A DNA stretch of 5,496 bases from positions 1 to 5,496 of the forward strand of contig CABUVC010000116.1 in assembly GCA_902494855.1 (NCBI GenBank), in the 5' to 3' direction. Positions 4,694 through 5,496 of the stretch are shown here, one piece after another. Position 1 is the first letter of the stretch. Each line of letters opens with the position of its first letter. Under the pieces are notes generated by a model. That model was not told the origin of the DNA. It did no database searches and saw nothing but the letters and a program-made list of their open reading frames with translations. Source of the DNA: an uncultured Collinsella sp. (lineage in GTDB: Bacteria > Actinomycetota > Coriobacteriia > Coriobacteriales > Coriobacteriaceae). The position numbers and the translations under genes were made by a program.

Positions 4694-5496
4694 GAATGCC
4701 CACGTCGTCGACCCGTCCGTCGAGCTTGACGGTGTCGTTGACGTCCTGATTGACGGCGATAAGATCGCCGAGGTCGGCGAGAATCTCGCCGTCGAGGGAG
4801 CCGAGGTCCGCGACCTTTCCGGCAAATATCTCGTCCCCGGCCTGGTGGATATGCACGTTCACCTTCGCGAGCCCGGCTACGAGGTCAAAGAGGACATCGA
4901 GAGCGGCACCCGTGCAGCTGCCAAGGGCGGCTTTACCGGCGTGTGCGCCATGCCCAACACCGATCCCGTCACCGATAACGGCACCGTCGTGGAGTTCGTC
5001 AAGTCCCGCGCTGCCGAGGTCGGCCACTGCCGCGTCTATCCGTCGGGAGCCATGACCCGCGGTCTTAAGGGCGAGGCCATGTCCGAGATGGGCGATATGG
5101 TCGCCCACGGCGCCGTCGCCTTCACTGACGACGGTCGTGGCGTGCAGGGCGCGGGCATGCTCCGTCGCTGCATGGACTACGGCAAGATGTTCGGCAAGGT
5201 CTTTATGAGCCACTGCCAGGACGAGGACCTGGTCGGCCACGGCCAGATCAACGAGGGCAAGGTCTCGACCCGTCTGGCTCTCGAGGGCTGGCCGGCTGCC
5301 GGCGAGGAGCTCCAGATCGCCCGCGACATCGAGATCGCCAAGCTGACCGGTGCCAAGCTGCACATCCAGCACATCTCCACCGCCCATGGCCTGGAGCTCG
5401 TGCGTGCCGGTAAGGCAGCTGGCGTGCAGGTCACCTGCGAGGCCACGCCGCACCACATGTTCCTGACCGAGAACGACCTGGACGAGACCTACAACA
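4677..5496 (+). CDS. pyrC: Dihydroorotase, class I (3' end outside window)
   Basis: PyrC cyclises N-carbamoyl-L-aspartate to L-dihydroorotate, the step after PyrB; it is a zinc amidohydrolase of the cytoplasm. The frame is open from ATG 4677 to the window edge (273 complete codons; class I enzymes are about 420-430 long). The N-terminal small-domain strand LLLKNAHVVDP is followed by the metal motif DMHVHLREPG (58-67; zinc ligands H60 and H62, substrate R64), substrate-binding MPNTDP (92-97), FTDDG (149-153; candidate bridging aspartate D151), SHCQDED (178-184; ligand H179) and QHIST (231-235; ligand H232). The last catalytic aspartate is expected beyond the edge. GGAGGTG (4664-4670) is 6 nt before the ATG, which lies inside the end of pyrB. 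The absence of a carboxylated-lysine pattern and the DxHxHLRxPG motif favour the class I (Bacillus/Aquifex-like) form. Confidence 0.97.
   Translation, partial: MALLLKNAHVVDPSVELDGVVDVLIDGDKIAEVGENLAVEGAEVRDLSGKYLVPGLVDMHVHLREPGYEVKEDIESGTRAAAKGGFTGVCAMPNTDPVTDNGTVVEFVKSRAAEVGHCRVYPSGAMTRGLKGEAMSEMGDMVAHGAVAFTDDGRGVQGAGMLRRCMDYGKMFGKVFMSHCQDEDLVGHGQINEGKVSTRLALEGWPAAGEELQIARDIEIAKLTGAKLHIQHISTAHGLELVRAGKAAGVQVTCEATPHHMFLTENDLDETYN

Noticed and set aside
3689..4825. Long minus-strand open frame opposite pyrB (378 codons)
   Set aside because: Shadow of pyrB and the start of pyrC; the translation is low-complexity, has no motif, and there is no ribosome binding site. The plus-strand genes show full conserved motifs.
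4644..5456. Minus-strand open frame opposite pyrC (270 codons)
   Set aside because: Antisense shadow of pyrC with an A-, G-, L- and D-rich translation and no domain.
1..5496. CRISPR array, tRNA or rRNA genes, phage genes or defence systems
   Set aside because: No regularly spaced repeats, no tRNA cloverleaf or rRNA signature, and no such proteins were found on either strand.

Overview
The window comes from a moderately GC-rich, Gram-positive-type bacterium that is probably an anaerobic actinobacterium. A Collinsella-like member of the Coriobacteriia is my best guess. The reasons are strong G/C preference at third codon positions, a fermentative AdhE, a zinc-ribbon L28 protein, and a pyrR-pyrB-pyrC operon in place of the enteric pyrBI arrangement. 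The taxon is an inference from content and style, not a database match.

Layout. Positions 1-2004 (minus strand) hold the first 668 residues of adhE, the bifunctional acetaldehyde-CoA/alcohol dehydrogenase; its C-terminus lies outside the window. Its ribosome binding site and a candidate extended -10 promoter occupy about 2011-2053, inside an AT-rich stretch with short direct repeats. Between this promoter and the rpmB terminator sits a 259-bp unit (2158-2416) bounded by two inverted copies of a 26-bp REP-like repeat. It encloses the C-terminal part of a Y1/HUH (IS200-like, REP-associated) transposase. A hairpin terminator at 2421-2451 follows, then the monocistronic rpmB gene (2520-2708, minus) with its own promoter.

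Positions 2772-3023 contain no convincing gene. They carry the start of the divergent pyr transcription unit. The pyr leader (3024-3138) can form three mutually exclusive hairpins ending in a terminator with seven U residues, a typical attenuator layout. It is followed by pyrR (3160-3744), pyrB (3749-4693) and the first 273 codons of pyrC (4677 to the window end). The genes are tightly packed, with a 4-nt gap and then a 17-nt overlap.

How the genes work together. PyrB and PyrC catalyse consecutive steps of de novo UMP synthesis: carbamoyl phosphate plus aspartate to carbamoyl-aspartate, then to dihydroorotate. PyrR is the expected uridine-nucleotide-responsive regulator of the attenuator in front of it. 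AdhE and L28 are unrelated housekeeping functions transcribed the other way. The parts that deserve a second look are the REP-like/transposase remnant and the pyr leader, which has attenuator architecture but no recognisable canonical PyrR-binding loop.
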